Source: Rhypophila decipiens (Eukaryota; Ascomycota; Sordariomycetes; Sordariales; Naviculisporaceae). From it: DNA of 64,000 nt. How positions within the stretch are numbered: the stretch's first letter is position 1; the number at the start of each line of letters is the position of its first letter. The stretch covers positions 1 to 64,000 of the forward strand of contig MU858201.1 in NCBI GenBank assembly GCA_033297075.1. The letters are read 5' to 3'. Below the pieces are notes generated by a model. It saw only the letters and a program-made list of their open reading frames with translations, had not been told where the DNA came from and did no database searches. A program made the position numbers and the translations under genes. Below are positions 46,562 to 58,862 of this stretch, one piece after another.

Positions 46562-47829
46562 TTACGATCGGTTAACAACATTAATTATTTGATGATGTGG
46601 TTCTAAATGCTTTTGAAAGAGCAAGAAAAGTTTGTTTCAACAGACAGGTCAGAAGTGTAGGAGGCAGTCTTCGGACCATCTGGGACGACATGGTCTCGTT
46701 TTATCGTTATTTTAAAAACTTACCGATCCCGTCAGCGCATCAAAAAAGGCCACTTTACTGTTGAAACGTTGAATTTGGTCGCGAGATGGGGCTGTAAGAC
46801 TGCGCCGCCGATGAGGATTATTTTGGCCACGTTTTTTGACATCGCCGCAACGAGCCCCTGAGTGCATGAAGATCAGGGGTCTCATAGCCAACCCTAACCC
46901 TCGCTTATGCTGATGGCACCATGGGGATCCTCAAATGGCATCTTGGCGAGCTCGCTCGGCCGAAACGTAGCGTCATATGTTGTAAAAGGATCACTCACAA
47001 CGTGACCGGGGTAACGCCACACCAGGCCAACGAAAAGCAGCCAGAGAAGAGGGAGAGAAAAGCGCACCCAAGAATGATGGTGGAGTGATGGTCCTAATGG
47101 GCGGGACCGCGGATCGATTCCTTCCAGAAAGGGGCCCACGATCTGCACGTGGGTGACTGATAGCCTTCAAGCTAACCCCTGTAAATATCCCGCTAATATC
47201 CGTGGTGCTGGGAATTGGGCCAACTCTCGGCTCCTTTGTTAAGCACAATAAAAGTCCGACGGTCTCCCATCAATTGACACATCAATTAAAAAAAATACGA
47301 TATAATGCACTGCAAATGCTGTGTAAGGGCTTACACAAGCGATTGATGGGCGAGTTTCCCCGCACTTTGTAAACAATACCAAGCAGTTGTCCGCTGTTCT
47401 CAGTGGATGAGGGACGTTCACAAGCAAGTCCCAAGCCTTGGATTAGTCATGTCCATGAGGGGCACCCCACTGCAGCCTTTGTCAGGAGCCTGCAGGAGTC
47501 CACCGCCCATGACATCATGCTCGACAGAGCCATACAGAGCACAGCACGCAAAGCAACTTGCTGACGTTGTTGACTCTTGTCCGGCGGGAGAAGAGGGGTG
47601 ATCATGTTCGCTCGGCGCAACCGGATGTCGGTCGGTCCTGAACAATGATCATACCACTGACCCAAAGCTTTAAACTTAAGACCTCGAAATCCCCTTCCTT
47701 CAACCGCTTGACAATACGCAACTAAAACAGATCAATCGTTTATCTGGCTCCTGTTGTTGATTATCATTCGCCTGACGCATCACGCCAAACAACTACCCCT
47801 TTTAACAGTCGGCTTTACAAAACTTCAAA
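46562..47829. other. Divergent intergenic region
   Basis: Promoter space for the zinc-ribbon protein (-) and the dehydrogenase (+). It carries a telomere-type repeat at 46890. No gene is recognised. Confidence 0.45.
46890..46901 (-). repeat. Interstitial telomere-type repeat
   Basis: AACCCTAACCCT on the plus strand, i.e. two TTAGGG units on the minus strand. Confidence 0.85.
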
Positions 47830-48699
<870 letters not shown>

Positions 48700-49209
48700 A
48701 TGGGGCTCCCATTGAAGCGACAGGATAGAAAGGCTGGGGTCCCCTAGGGTTAGGGTTATGCCTTCACGGGCAGGAACAGTGTTGATGCATGTAATTGCAT
48801 CTTTAATTGGATAGCCCGTCTTCATTCCGGATCCGGTAACCTCAAATGGCCGGCCTTTGATGCAGCTCGGGGTCAAGAAACGAACTGGCGAGGTGTTGAA
48901 AGGAAACAAAGCAGACAAAGAATGGCATGGTCTACAGCCCGAAAGCAGTCCAAAGGATCAAGACGTGACTGACAAAACAAATGAAAGAATGTGCCAGTGC
49001 CAAAAAGGACCAGCCTGACAATTGATGAAAGCTCAACGCGCAGAAGAATGCTCCTTTGACCTCTTTGTCGGTACATAATAGAGATTCACTTGCCTCCCGC
49101 TTCCCCGTAGTAGCGATTTAATCAAGAACAATATCCAGGACCAACGGGTAGCTAAAGACTGGTATCGCAAGACACAAGTTAATCAGAAACCATTTCAGCT
49201 CCGTAAACA
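48700..49209. other. Intergenic region
   Basis: Contains a telomere-type repeat just after the dehydrogenase gene; otherwise nothing recognised. Confidence 0.45.
48745..48758 (+). repeat. Interstitial telomere-type repeat
   Basis: TAGGGTTAGGGTTA, 14 bp of telomere-type sequence, 46 bp after the dehydrogenase stop codon. Confidence 0.85.
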
Positions 49210-51294
49210 ATGCCTTTCCAACATGAAGGACCCCCGCTGGACAGAGGCCCCAGCGAATATGTGGGCCAGACAGCGAGAGCAACCACGGCGGCGATCATGG
49301 CATACCCGGGGAAATATTTGCCAGCTTTCTACAACAACAAGCGAGCATGGCAGATACTAGGCTACGGCAAAGCTACCACCAACAACCCCAAGCCCGATTT
49401 CGACACCTTTACACTTGACGTGCGAGCGTTCTGGGCCCATCACGTACGCTATGACAAGACTCGGCTTGGGCGCAGGGTGAGGGCGTTAATACTGGATGCT
49501 TTGCGCGCGCTGGGAATCCGCAGTCTCTGGTGGACGAGCTCGATGAAATCGCTCAACATCAGCGGCCACGACGGTACGTTTGACGAAGAGGCTGTCAGGC
49601 CCGGGAAAGGGAACTACGGAGAATCCAACTCTTGGGCTTGGCAGAAAAAGGAGGAGCCGCCCACATGCTATCAGCAAGAGCACCACAGCGCAGGCGAGTT
49701 CGAAATAAAGCAATGGCAAAAGTACCACCGCTACCAGGGCTTCTACGTGGCCGACAGGAATCCCGACGACCTGGCCAACGTGGACGGAAGCCCCAAATAC
49801 GAGGCCCGGTACTTCCGGGCCATCGCCATGCCTGAAGGGCCCGACTCGCTCTTGTACGCGCTGTCGTACCACACAGGCGGGAAAAGGGACAGCGATCCCG
49901 CCATCGAGGGCCCTTACTTCGGCTCCCCCTACGTCACCAAGATGCGCATCTGGACATATTTTGTCCAGACCCTCAAGGACCATCACGAGGCGCGGTGGAA
50001 AGACTACCACATCCTCAATACCTTTTCGGTGAGGCGGGTCGAGGGGCACGGCGAGTGCAGCCTCCTCCGCTCGCTGTACGCCGGCCGGGACCAAGGCCGA
50101 CCGGCCTACTCGGCCTGGCCGTCGGGCATAAACCACGACGCCATCTTCCACGTCGTGGCCGACTACTTTGGCACACAGGTCATCGTCTTTGCCATCGACG
50201 CCCGCCTGCCCGTGGAAGACCCCGTAACCCACGAGGAGATCGATTACGATTCCGACACCGAGTTCACCATCGGCCAGCGGCCCCATATCCTGCCCTACCG
50301 CAGCCAAGGCAACCGGGGCTATCAATACCGCGCCTACGGACACATGCGCCCGGGACAGTACAAACAAATCCTCCTCGCCACCTCGGACTGGAAACACTTT
50401 GACGCAGTGGACTGGGACCAGCCCTGCCACTGGAAAGCGTCCTACTTCCCCGCCAACTGGCCCGACCAGCTAATGGACAAGAAACTCCCCCGTCTGACCG
50501 GCCCCCAACCCGCACAATTCCCCGACCTCACAGCACAGGAACGCATGACCTTCGAGCGACCATTCCAAGTCGAGCCCGGAAAAATCCGCAAGATTCCAGC
50601 CCCCTGGTGGCGCCTCCGCCACCAGGAGAATCCGAACAGACAACCACCTTACTGGGTGACAGACGAAGAAGACCGTCTGCCCTGCCAACAAGCGCGGTAC
50701 AACCGTATCGAGAGGCACCATCTCCCGCGGGACGCGGACGGAAATGCCAGAACGGTGATAGAGAATCCCATCGACCTCGTCGAGCAAGAATATGTCTCTG
50801 GGCCGATGCCCTACGCCCTCGGAGCGAGGAACATAACCAACGCGGACACCCTCGTCGAAGACGAGATCGTCCGGCACTTTATCGCACACCACGACATTCC
50901 AGGCTGGAGCTTTGTCTTGCCCGCCCCGGACCTGGTAAACCTGTGGCTTGTGGCGCGTCAGGAATTGGAATGGGAGAGAGCGCCAAAAACGCCAAAGAGG
51001 CTCAAGCCCAGGGAAGCTACGCCGGAGCTGGGTCAGGACGATACCCCCGACGTGCCGATCACGCCCAAGACCCCGAGACATAAAATAGTACACGACCTGC
51101 CGGTGGACGCGACCCCGCCGGTTATTCCCACGCCTCCGGGCACGGTGGCAAGGTGGGTCGTTAAACACCCCGAGTACAGGCAGCTCAATAATCGGGTTGA
51201 TTGCAAGCCTCACCCGCAGAAGACGAGGTATCAGCTCCGGTTTGGCCGGCCGCCGATGGAAGTGGTGGATGGGAAGGAGAAGGTGGATCATTAG
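49210..51294 (+). CDS. Large protein with an OTU-like region (694 aa)
   Basis: A single intact exon of 694 residues. The middle holds features reminiscent of OTU-family cysteine proteases: RVEGHGECSLLRSLYAG with a candidate catalytic Cys near residue 283, GINHDAIFHVVADYFGTQVI as the following helix and strand, and a candidate His in SDWKHFDAV near residue 396. The usual Asp three residues before the Cys is His here, so activity is doubtful. An earlier PDSLLYALSYHTGG looks similar but has Ser. The N-terminal third is rich in Trp/Tyr/His and the C-terminal tail is Pro/Thr-rich. The family call is tentative. The continuous frame over 2 kb supports a real gene. Confidence 0.72.
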   Translation: MPFQHEGPPLDRGPSEYVGQTARATTAAIMAYPGKYLPAFYNNKRAWQILGYGKATTNNPKPDFDTFTLDVRAFWAHHVRYDKTRLGRRVRALILDALRALGIRSLWWTSSMKSLNISGHDGTFDEEAVRPGKGNYGESNSWAWQKKEEPPTCYQQEHHSAGEFEIKQWQKYHRYQGFYVADRNPDDLANVDGSPKYEARYFRAIAMPEGPDSLLYALSYHTGGKRDSDPAIEGPYFGSPYVTKMRIWTYFVQTLKDHHEARWKDYHILNTFSVRRVEGHGECSLLRSLYAGRDQGRPAYSAWPSGINHDAIFHVVADYFGTQVIVFAIDARLPVEDPVTHEEIDYDSDTEFTIGQRPHILPYRSQGNRGYQYRAYGHMRPGQYKQILLATSDWKHFDAVDWDQPCHWKASYFPANWPDQLMDKKLPRLTGPQPAQFPDLTAQERMTFERPFQVEPGKIRKIPAPWWRLRHQENPNRQPPYWVTDEEDRLPCQQARYNRIERHHLPRDADGNARTVIENPIDLVEQEYVSGPMPYALGARNITNADTLVEDEIVRHFIAHHDIPGWSFVLPAPDLVNLWLVARQELEWERAPKTPKRLKPREATPELGQDDTPDVPITPKTPRHKIVHDLPVDATPPVIPTPPGTVARWVVKHPEYRQLNNRVDCKPHPQKTRYQLRFGRPPMEVVDGKEKVDH

Positions 51295-53234
51295 CTTAAC
51301 GGGGAGAATATCACGCTTCTTGGGGAGGCTGAGATTCAGTTTGCGGATGTTGGGGATTTGAGGTGGAACTAAGTAGGGCCCAGGGGTTTCTTTGGGGTGT
51401 GCTTTTTTATATATTTCTGTGTTTCTGTTTCATGTTCTTGTACTCCCCTTTCGGTTGCTGTACAAGGTATTTTGTGAAATTTGTTTTGTGGGTTTTAGGT
51501 ATTAAAGACTCTTTTCTTGATTAATTCATCTTTTATTCGCGAGATATGTAGGATGTAGAAGTATTTATGGGTTCCATTTTGGCTTTCATGTCGTTGCAAT
51601 ATCTGTTTCTGCGTTCGTGGCTGCAGTTTCACATTTTCCATGGATAATCACCCCATCACCCAGGTTCAATACATAAACATCTGCAAACGTGTCCATGTAG
51701 CTTCATGTCCAACCTTCCTGGGGGGGCGCGAGGTCTCTTGGCTGTGTGTCACAATTAGGGTCAAATCGATAACGGTGTTCTGGCCCTGGATAAGGCCAGG
51801 CCAGACTATCCTGTGTCGGCGGCAAATAGTTTGTTCGGTACTTTTGCAAGGGAAGGGACGCGGTATTGACAAACTGTCACTGGGAAAGGAGAGTCAGGTG
51901 GCTTAATAAAGAGAACACCGCAACGCATGCCAATCCCGATTGGTACGGAATCGGGAATTATGAGCGATGGTTCTCATCGACGGCCCCCATGTTCCACAGA
52001 TTCGGTTTTCCAACCTCAGCCCAACGTATATTTGTCCTTAATCTTAGGCTGATCGGATGGTTCTTGTACAGTTGGGTAGGACGAAACCACTCGCTCCTTG
52101 CCCAGACAACCACATCATGTAGAGAACAAAAGTTTTATTTCTCTGCCTATCTCGCCGAGAGATTATTGCGTCACTTGGCAAGACGTCAGGTCCGGAATTC
52201 GATACCGATCTGCAATATATTCGGAAGAAGCCGTCACCTTGCATATCAGCTGCTGTAACGCCTCAGAGGTACCTTACCTAACCCCCAAGATTCTGCAACA
52301 ATTCGGAGTTATTTCCCACAATGATACGATGAGGAACCTTTGGAACTGTAGTACACAACGACCATTCAAACCGATGTTGCTTGATAAGACAATGCCTTTT
52401 CGTGGGCTATGTCGTGTTACTCTGACGAAGCAAGGAGTGAAGTGTTCGGATGGCTCCCAGATATGGCTTGGGACGCATATACCGAGCCTATAAACGTGAG
52501 GAAGTTTTATGAAAACATCAACAATTCCCCGCAAGACATTTCGATGGGACTGGATGCCATCTGCGAAACTAGCTCGGCTTTTTTAAGCATTTTGTTGCTG
52601 TTTTCTGCAAAGAGTGAGAATACGATGGTCTCTAAGCGAGCCAAAGACGTCAAGCTCGATCGAATCGGGCCTGCAAATGCCCCATGATAGGGCATCGTCG
52701 CCTAGCAGTGATGTATGCAGATCAACACTCAGCAACCTGCATCATGTACAATCAAGGCTCACATTCCTTGGCGCCCTATTGTCACATAACCTTGAGCCTG
52801 TGACCCTGGGCGAACGGGAAACGACCCCAATATTACGCAGCGGTGGCTGCTTACCTAGCACGCCCAATGTTGACTTTTGATATAAGCTCACATCTCTGTC
52901 GGTAAACGATTTCGTCGATTTGTCTAGACCGCCGTGGATTTGGAGGCCTTGGGGCTGAAGAGAATTCGGTTGCCTATCCGGATGGCCACCCGCCCACATC
53001 GTCGGGACTGCACGTCAGCAAGCGAATGTTGGGGGTTGAATTATGGTTGCGGATGAGAAACAAGCTTAATACTCACCGCTGATCATTCGTGGGGATATAA
53101 GGTTCAAGACATGGAACTCAATCTACCGAACCGCAACTCGGAAACTGTCCTGACCAGACAGCTTCAGTGACGGATTGACCTGTCAGACTTCATCCGAACC
53201 GTACCCCCGAGTATTACAGTCCCACTCGCCCACC
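51295..53234. other. Gene-poor region
   Basis: About 1.9 kb. Overlapping frames of 60-130 codons on both strands without motifs; nothing supportable. Confidence 0.4.
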
Positions 53235-54401
53235 ATGACCGGGACCTACACCATCGAGGTCGTGCCCTTTGCAGAGTACGACTGGACCTTTGAGAAGCCA
53301 GGATGGATCAATCTCAAGTCAGTGATCCTTCAAACATGGCACAAGTACCTCACCTGACACCAGACCGGCAGCCCAGCAGCCGTAGCCCTGATAGCGGCCT
53401 TTTGCGGAATAGCCTTCTGGATGTCCCTCGAGCTCCTGGTCCTGGTCCACCTAACCTTCAGACAACGACGGGGCGTGTATTTCTGGTCGATAATCATCAC
53501 CACGCTCGGCATAATCCTGCAGACAACGGGCTACCTCCTCAAAGCCTTTGAAAACACATGGCCACCCGTTCTCGTCACCATAATTTGCAAACTCGGCTGG
53601 GTGAGCAACGTCACCGGCTTCTCCTTGGTTCTATGGTCTCGCCTCCATTTGATCGTCAACTCGCCCAAGATCCTTCGCTCTGTCCTGGTAATGATCATCA
53701 TCAACGCCATCGTGCTACACACGCCAATCGTGGTCTTTGAATTCGCACTCATGTCCCCCGACCCTTTAATCCGCGGCAAATTCCTCTATCCAATGGAAAT
53801 CATGGAGCGAATCCAACAAACCATCTTCACCTTGCAAGAGGTAATCATCAGCGGATTGTACATCTACCACACTGCTCGATTCTTGCACGATGGGTTCGCA
53901 GCGCGCACGAGAAAGGTGGTGGCGCTGTTGATTACTGTGCAGATTATTGCCATCTGTTTCGATGCTGGGCTCACAACGTTTGATTACATGAATATGTTTA
54001 CGCTTAAATGCACACTTCACCCGTTTGTGTACAGCGTCAAGCTCAAGCTCGAGTTTATTGTGTTGAATCAATTGCTTACTATTGTCAAGAGGGGACTGGT
54101 GCCTGGACTGAGGACTGGGAATTTTGGGGATTTGAATATTACGGCGGGGGCTGGGGGCAAGGTGGAGGTTGCTCAGAGTGCTATGAAGGAGGTCAAGTCA
54201 GTTGCGGTTGGGATTAGGGGCGGGGATGCTCTGGCGGACTTTGGGGACGAACAATCTCTTGCAGATGTTGTCGGGAGACCGGATAGTCAGATCATGGACT
54301 CCAGCTCCGAGGAGAATGTCAAGGGGGTCCATGGGGGCGAGAGATATGTGCCTGATGATGTCGAGAGACAGTACTTGGGGAGATTTACACCTGAAAACTA
54401 G
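53235..54401 (+). CDS. Seven-helix integral membrane protein
   Basis: Exon 1 is 53235-53317 and exon 2 is 53372-54401; the acceptor at 53371 gives WINLNPAAVALIAAF in phase and the product is 370 residues. A short outside N-terminus is followed by seven hydrophobic helices, e.g. AVALIAAFCGIAFWMSLELL, VYFWSIIITTLGIILQTTGY, VTGFSLVLWSRLHLIV and VLVMIIINAIVLHTPIVVFE. A cytosolic tail of about 110 residues is rich in Gly, Asp and Ser. The layout and the WSRLHLIV segment fit a fungal-specific membrane family annotated only as a DUF. Receptor-like topology is seen; ligand and signalling are unknown. Confidence 0.8.
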
Positions 54402-54601
54402 CAAGTCAAGTTATATTTCTTTTGAATGAGCGGGGCGTAAAAGGGTTGGCTGGATGGTTATTATCCACAAGGCAGGATCGGACAAACAAACCGCCGACGT
54501 CATTAGTTTGAGATAAGGTCTTCTTCCCTCTTCCACGTCCATCCAAGGCGTAGCACCCTGCATTGGGCTACCGAGAAACGCGGGACAGGAGCAGGTAAAG
54601 A

Positions 54602-54777
54602 AATAAATACCTTAACTAGCTCGAATAAACACCTTACCTAGCTCGAATAAATACTTCACCTAGCTCGAATAAATACCTTACCTAACTAGAATAAATGCCT
54701 TATCTAGGTCGAATAAAGCCCTTAACTACCTCGAATAAATCCCTTTTCTACCTCGAATAAATCCCTTCGACTGCCTC
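54602..54777 (+). repeat. 22-bp minisatellite, array 1 (8 units)
   Basis: Eight contiguous 22-bp units starting AATAAATACCTT and ending CTAGCTCG, each with one to five changes. A ninth degenerate unit (AATAAATGCCTAG) follows. The array is headed by an AACGCGGGACAGGAGCAGGT-type sequence that recurs near 54839 and 55036. Confidence 0.92.
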
Positions 54778-54862
54778 AAATAAATGCCTAGATTGAAGGC
54801 TAGACGGTGGTTTTAGCGGCGGCGTTGAGAAAGAGTAAACGCGGGGAAAGAGTAGGTAAACA

Positions 54863-54986
54863 AATAAATACCCTACCTAGCTAGAGTAAATACTTTATCT
54901 AGCTAGAATAAATCCCTTACCTAGCTCGAATAAATCCCTTAACTACTTCGAATAAATACCTTCGACTGCCTTGAATAAATGCCTAG
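54863..54986 (+). repeat. 22-bp minisatellite, array 2
   Basis: Five 22-bp units of the same family, again ended by AATAAATGCCTAGATTGAAG as in array 1. The shared heads and tails show that a block of about 260 bp was itself duplicated. Confidence 0.9.
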
Positions 54987-55465
54987 ATTGAAGGCTACGC
55001 GGTGGTTAGAGCCAGGCATACCGTGGTTTTAGCAACGGCTTTGAGAAAACGCGGGGCAGGAGCAGGTGAACCAAACAAGGCCCCTTGCCGGGTATTGCAG
55101 CTTGACTATTTACCGTGGAACGCTGTACACCTCTCAGATTACAGGTGGAGGCTCTTTTTGAGTGGGCAGGAGGTTTGAAACCGGGGGCAGCCCGTCCCGT
55201 CGTGCGGGCAACCAGACCCCACCAGCAACCGCTGCGATTTGACACGGTTCAACCTACCATTACGTCTTCCGTAACTTGTGGCCATTGCATTTTTAACCAC
55301 CTGACACCATCCCACTATTGGATCTTGCCAGGGTCTTCGACAAGAACTGGAAGTCAGCCCTTTCACCACGATCAGGTACCATCTTACTCAGTATAATCCT
55401 CATCAGCAGCACGAGGCTACCTTGAGTCTTTAACTATCGCTTTGGCACTGATACTCAGCGCCAAA

Positions 55466-58009
55466 ATGGATGCTACTTTGTCGTCGTCCAATCACCCGGA
55501 CAATGGTGGAGTTTGGATCCCTCGCGAAAGTGACCTTGTTCGGGCGTACGGATATACTAAGCCTAGTCTCTATGATTACAATTCCGACGACTACAATTCC
55601 GACGTCTGCAATTTCGACGACTACAATTCTGACGACGACGACTCCGACTCAAACCCAAGATTCGGCCTCGGCGACTTGGACATGTACGCCTCCGACCACG
55701 ACGACTCCGACTCCGACAAGCAAATGATTCTCTACGCCTATTCCAAGTGTGGCTGTAGGATCAAAGATTTAGATGATCAACTTGCATCCCAGAGGAGCCA
55801 CAAGGCTGATTGCGATGCTATCCGAGCTTGTCGCGAGACGCTGGATGCCGCATACAAGAAGTTCCACGCCACCCCGCGCACATATATGAACGACTACTAT
55901 TGGGATACACCCGATTGCTATGACTACCTCAAGGCCCGTTTCAATCTTGCTGTCGCCCTCCTCAAGGTTGACAGTGACTCGGCTGTCGACCAGGCCATAG
56001 ACAACTTTCGGCAACTGCTCACGGAGAGCGGGTTCGACAAGATGGGGGTTCGTGATTACATCCCTCACCTTCTACTCAGAGTTCGCTGTGATTCCAACTG
56101 TTACCGATTCATCACCGAATGTGGAAAATGGTCCTTTGGCGACTACGATACCATTATGCATCATGGCTGGCTGTACTTTCCGTGGCATAATATCACCGAC
56201 TTCGACCAAAAACAAACTCCCAACGTGTTTGAGCCGGTGGACAATTTATTCCAGACATCGCGCCCCAGTCTGAGCCACCTCGTGGCTCTCACTTTCCTGA
56301 AATTGAGTCTTTTTCTGGACATCCGCGCACTTGAGCTGGCCGAGCAGACTCACAAACTTGCTGGTCCTGGTATCTCGACTACACTTCGCCGCCCCGTCAG
56401 AGAGGTTTCGAGCGACAAGTATCTCACGAACCGCGCCCACTCCTCCATTCTGGCTGATCAACTACGTGGAGAATATGAGAACCTTTTTCGAGTGGTGCAC
56501 GATGCAAATTCATTCTTCTGGACCAGGCTCGCAGAGAGCGTCGACTCAGGTACCGCAAAAGAACCCAACATCTTCGCCGACTTCTGCGTTCATCATCCAC
56601 AAGGCACGGAAGGCGAAGCAGACAGGGTCGTCTTCCAGTCCGTTAAATCTTGGTTGCAAGATCCCGAAGCAATTCAGATGATGCGGGATATGATCAGAGC
56701 CTTCACCCCCCTGACCTCGCGACTTGGACAAGAGTTATCAGATACTCCGGTCAATCACAACCCACTGAACATACCAGTCTCTAGAAGAATCATTCCCGGG
56801 CGTTTTTCCCCACCCACCGATGTCGACTGCCAGTACAAAGTTTACCGCCCTGGCATGCCTCAAGAGGGGGAACTGGTCTGCATCACGGCCGGACTCTGCG
56901 AGGGTAAGGTCGCTGGCTGGGCTGTCACCGTCAAGAACCCTGCCGGCAAAGTCAAGTTTGTGTCAGGCCGTCTGGAACAGCGTGGTCCAACTGGTGATAC
57001 CCGGGACCACACCACCATTCGGGCCGAACTGCGTGCGGCCGTGGCGGCTCTGCGCATGACTGACTTCCACACCAAAGGGGTCAGGCATGTCATCCTTGCC
57101 ACAAATTCAGCCTATGTTCCTTTTGGATGCACAGCTGTGATCCACAAGTGGCTTTCGACGAACACGTGGACAGATATGGGCAAGCCAGTGGACAACAATG
57201 ATTTGTGGAACATGCTACTTGGTGAGGTCGAGCGCTTGCACAGGCAGGGAATCACGGTTCAGATTTAGAAGATTGACCGTGGAGTCAACATTGATGCAAG
57301 CGTTGCTGCCAGGGACGCTCTATCCAAGCCCGACGTCGAGATGTACCAGGATGTTGGTTTAGCCGGCTGGGACGAACACAAGGGCCGCACTCGGGTTGTT
57401 CAGCTGTCCCTGCTGAAGAATGGTCATGGCCGTGCTCCAACCACGCCAGGAGTCGCATCCCCGACTTCTATTTGGTACGATATTGCAGGCCCGCCATCGG
57501 TTGCTAGTGAATGGGACTGTACCATCGAGAGAGTCAGGACCACCGGAATGGCGCTTTCTCGACTCAAGCAAGGTCCACGAAAGATCATCATCACCCACGG
57601 ATGCAAATCCCCGTTGAACAACGATCTGCTTAGCCTTCTCACCAAGCTTATCCACGAGGGTTCTACGGTGGTTATTGGAGGTGCATTTGCGCGGTCAGTC
57701 GAATGGCCGGCGCTCAACGGCTTCTTTGAGGGTTTGGAGCTGTCTTGGAAAGTCAGCCACAAGTCTGGCGAGATGTTGATCAACCGTGTACCTGGTCGTG
57801 GTAATGACGATTTGGCTGACAAGTACGTTGTCAAAACTGCGCTCCTGGAGCGGGTGAGCCTTCACGCCGCCTGGTATGCTTATGAGAAACGTCCCGGTGC
57901 GACGGCGGTTGCGTTTGTCAAGATTGGCGATGGACGCCTTGGCTTTGTTGGAGACATTGACGGGGAGAAGACCACGCGTGCCATTGTGAAGAAAATGTTG
58001 GATCTCTAA
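55466..58009 (+). pseudogene. MYND-associated domain / RNase H-like fusion with one in-frame TAG
   Basis: The first 600 codons (55466-57268) read through a Tyr/Asp/Asn/Ser-rich stretch, a Cys-poor remnant of a MYND-type finger (SKCGCRIKDLDDQLASQRSH), then the helical region that usually follows that finger in fungi (MGVRDYIPHLLLRVRCDSNC). An RNase H-like domain begins near codon 470 (EGKVAGWAVTVKN, FVSGRLEQRGP, RAELRAAVAALR). Two catalytic Asp are replaced: Ala in CITAG (56888) and Asn in LATNS (57104); the Glu remains. TAG at 57266 falls where the family has Trp (VQFW-type). The frame then continues unbroken to 58009 with KIDRGVNIDASVAA and a further ~220-residue region. One gene interrupted by one nonsense codon is the simplest reading. 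Confidence 0.75.
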
Positions 58010-58099
58010 CAAGTTGGTGAGGGACGCCTTGGCTTTGTTGGCGACATTGACGGGGAGAAGACCACGCGTGCCATTGTGACGAAAATGCTGGATCTCTAA
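58010..58099 (+). repeat. 90-bp tandem duplication of the preceding gene's 3' end
   Basis: Repeats 57920-58009 with few changes, including the stop codon (GGATCTCTAA). Being 90 bp, it stays in frame after the first stop. Confidence 0.92.
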
Positions 58100-58862
58100 A
58101 TTCCAATGGGCCTTGTTGGTTCCATATATACGGCATGATGTCTGGTTGCTATGGGCTGGTTGGTTAGGGTTGTAGGCATTGGAAGATGTTGGATCAAGCG
58201 CCAAACTCTTTGGGCGGAGGCCTGATTCTAGGCGCCCAATATACAGGCACCAGTCTTCCTATATACATGTACTACTCTTGTTGGAATAGAGGCCTTAACT
58301 TGCAAGAGTAAAGGCCTTCACTGGACTAGATAAGAGGCCTTCTAGCTAGAATAAATACCTTAACTAGCTGAAATAAATACCTCGACTAACTGTAATAAAT
58401 GCCTTAGCTGACCAGAATAAATGCCTTGACGAGCTGGAATAAATGCTTTGACTAGCTCGAATAAATGCTTTGACTTGCTAGAAGAAATACCTTAACTAGC
58501 TGGAATAAATGCCTTAACTGGCTAGAATAGATGTCTTGACTAGGCTGGAATAAATGCATTGACCGGCTGGAACAAATGCATTGACCGGCTGGAACACATG
58601 CCTTGAGAAAGTGAAGTTGGACTGGTGCCTGTATACCAGAGTCAGGCATTGACGAAGTCACTGGTGAGGCCCAGCAACCTTGTCAACCAGTACTTGCTGA
58701 GGAAAACTCTTTACCGTAGAATCCTGTAACATGCAGTCTTTTGGTCTGCATCGTATCATCTACACTAACAGCACCAGTCGTCGACACTCATATGCGCCTC
58801 TTGTGGTGATATGCTTGAGTCCCTAGTGGCTTCCCTTGTATTTCTTCCTCCTACCTTCCTGA
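58100..58862. other. Intergenic region with minisatellite
   Basis: Contains the third 22-bp array. Sequence near 58708 (TTTACCGTAGAA, then CTGTA) echoes 55110 (TTTACCGTGGAA, then CTGTA), so the repeat block upstream of the MYND-associated gene is partly duplicated here. Confidence 0.6.
58278..58613 (+). repeat. 22-bp minisatellite, array 3
   Basis: About twelve units related to arrays 1 and 2 (AATAAATGCCTT then GACTAGCTGG), more diverged at both ends; one unit carries an extra base (TAGGCTGG). Confidence 0.88.

Larger units (their letters stand above)
54402..55465. other. Intergenic region dominated by minisatellites
   Basis: Holds two arrays of a 22-bp repeat (listed separately) inside a larger duplicated segment, then the promoter of the MYND-associated/RNase H gene. 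Confidence 0.7.

Noticed and set aside
49486..51291. Two long minus-strand frames (314 and 273 codons) under the OTU-like gene
   Set aside because: Antisense shadows; Val/Gly/Arg-rich composition typical of reversed coding sequence.
54602..54986. CRISPR array
   Set aside because: The 22-bp units are contiguous with no spacers, and the genome is fungal.
58452..58661. Minus-strand frame through minisatellite array 3 as a repeat protein
   Set aside because: 22 bp is not a multiple of three, so the repeats do not maintain one peptide repeat; the open frame is incidental.
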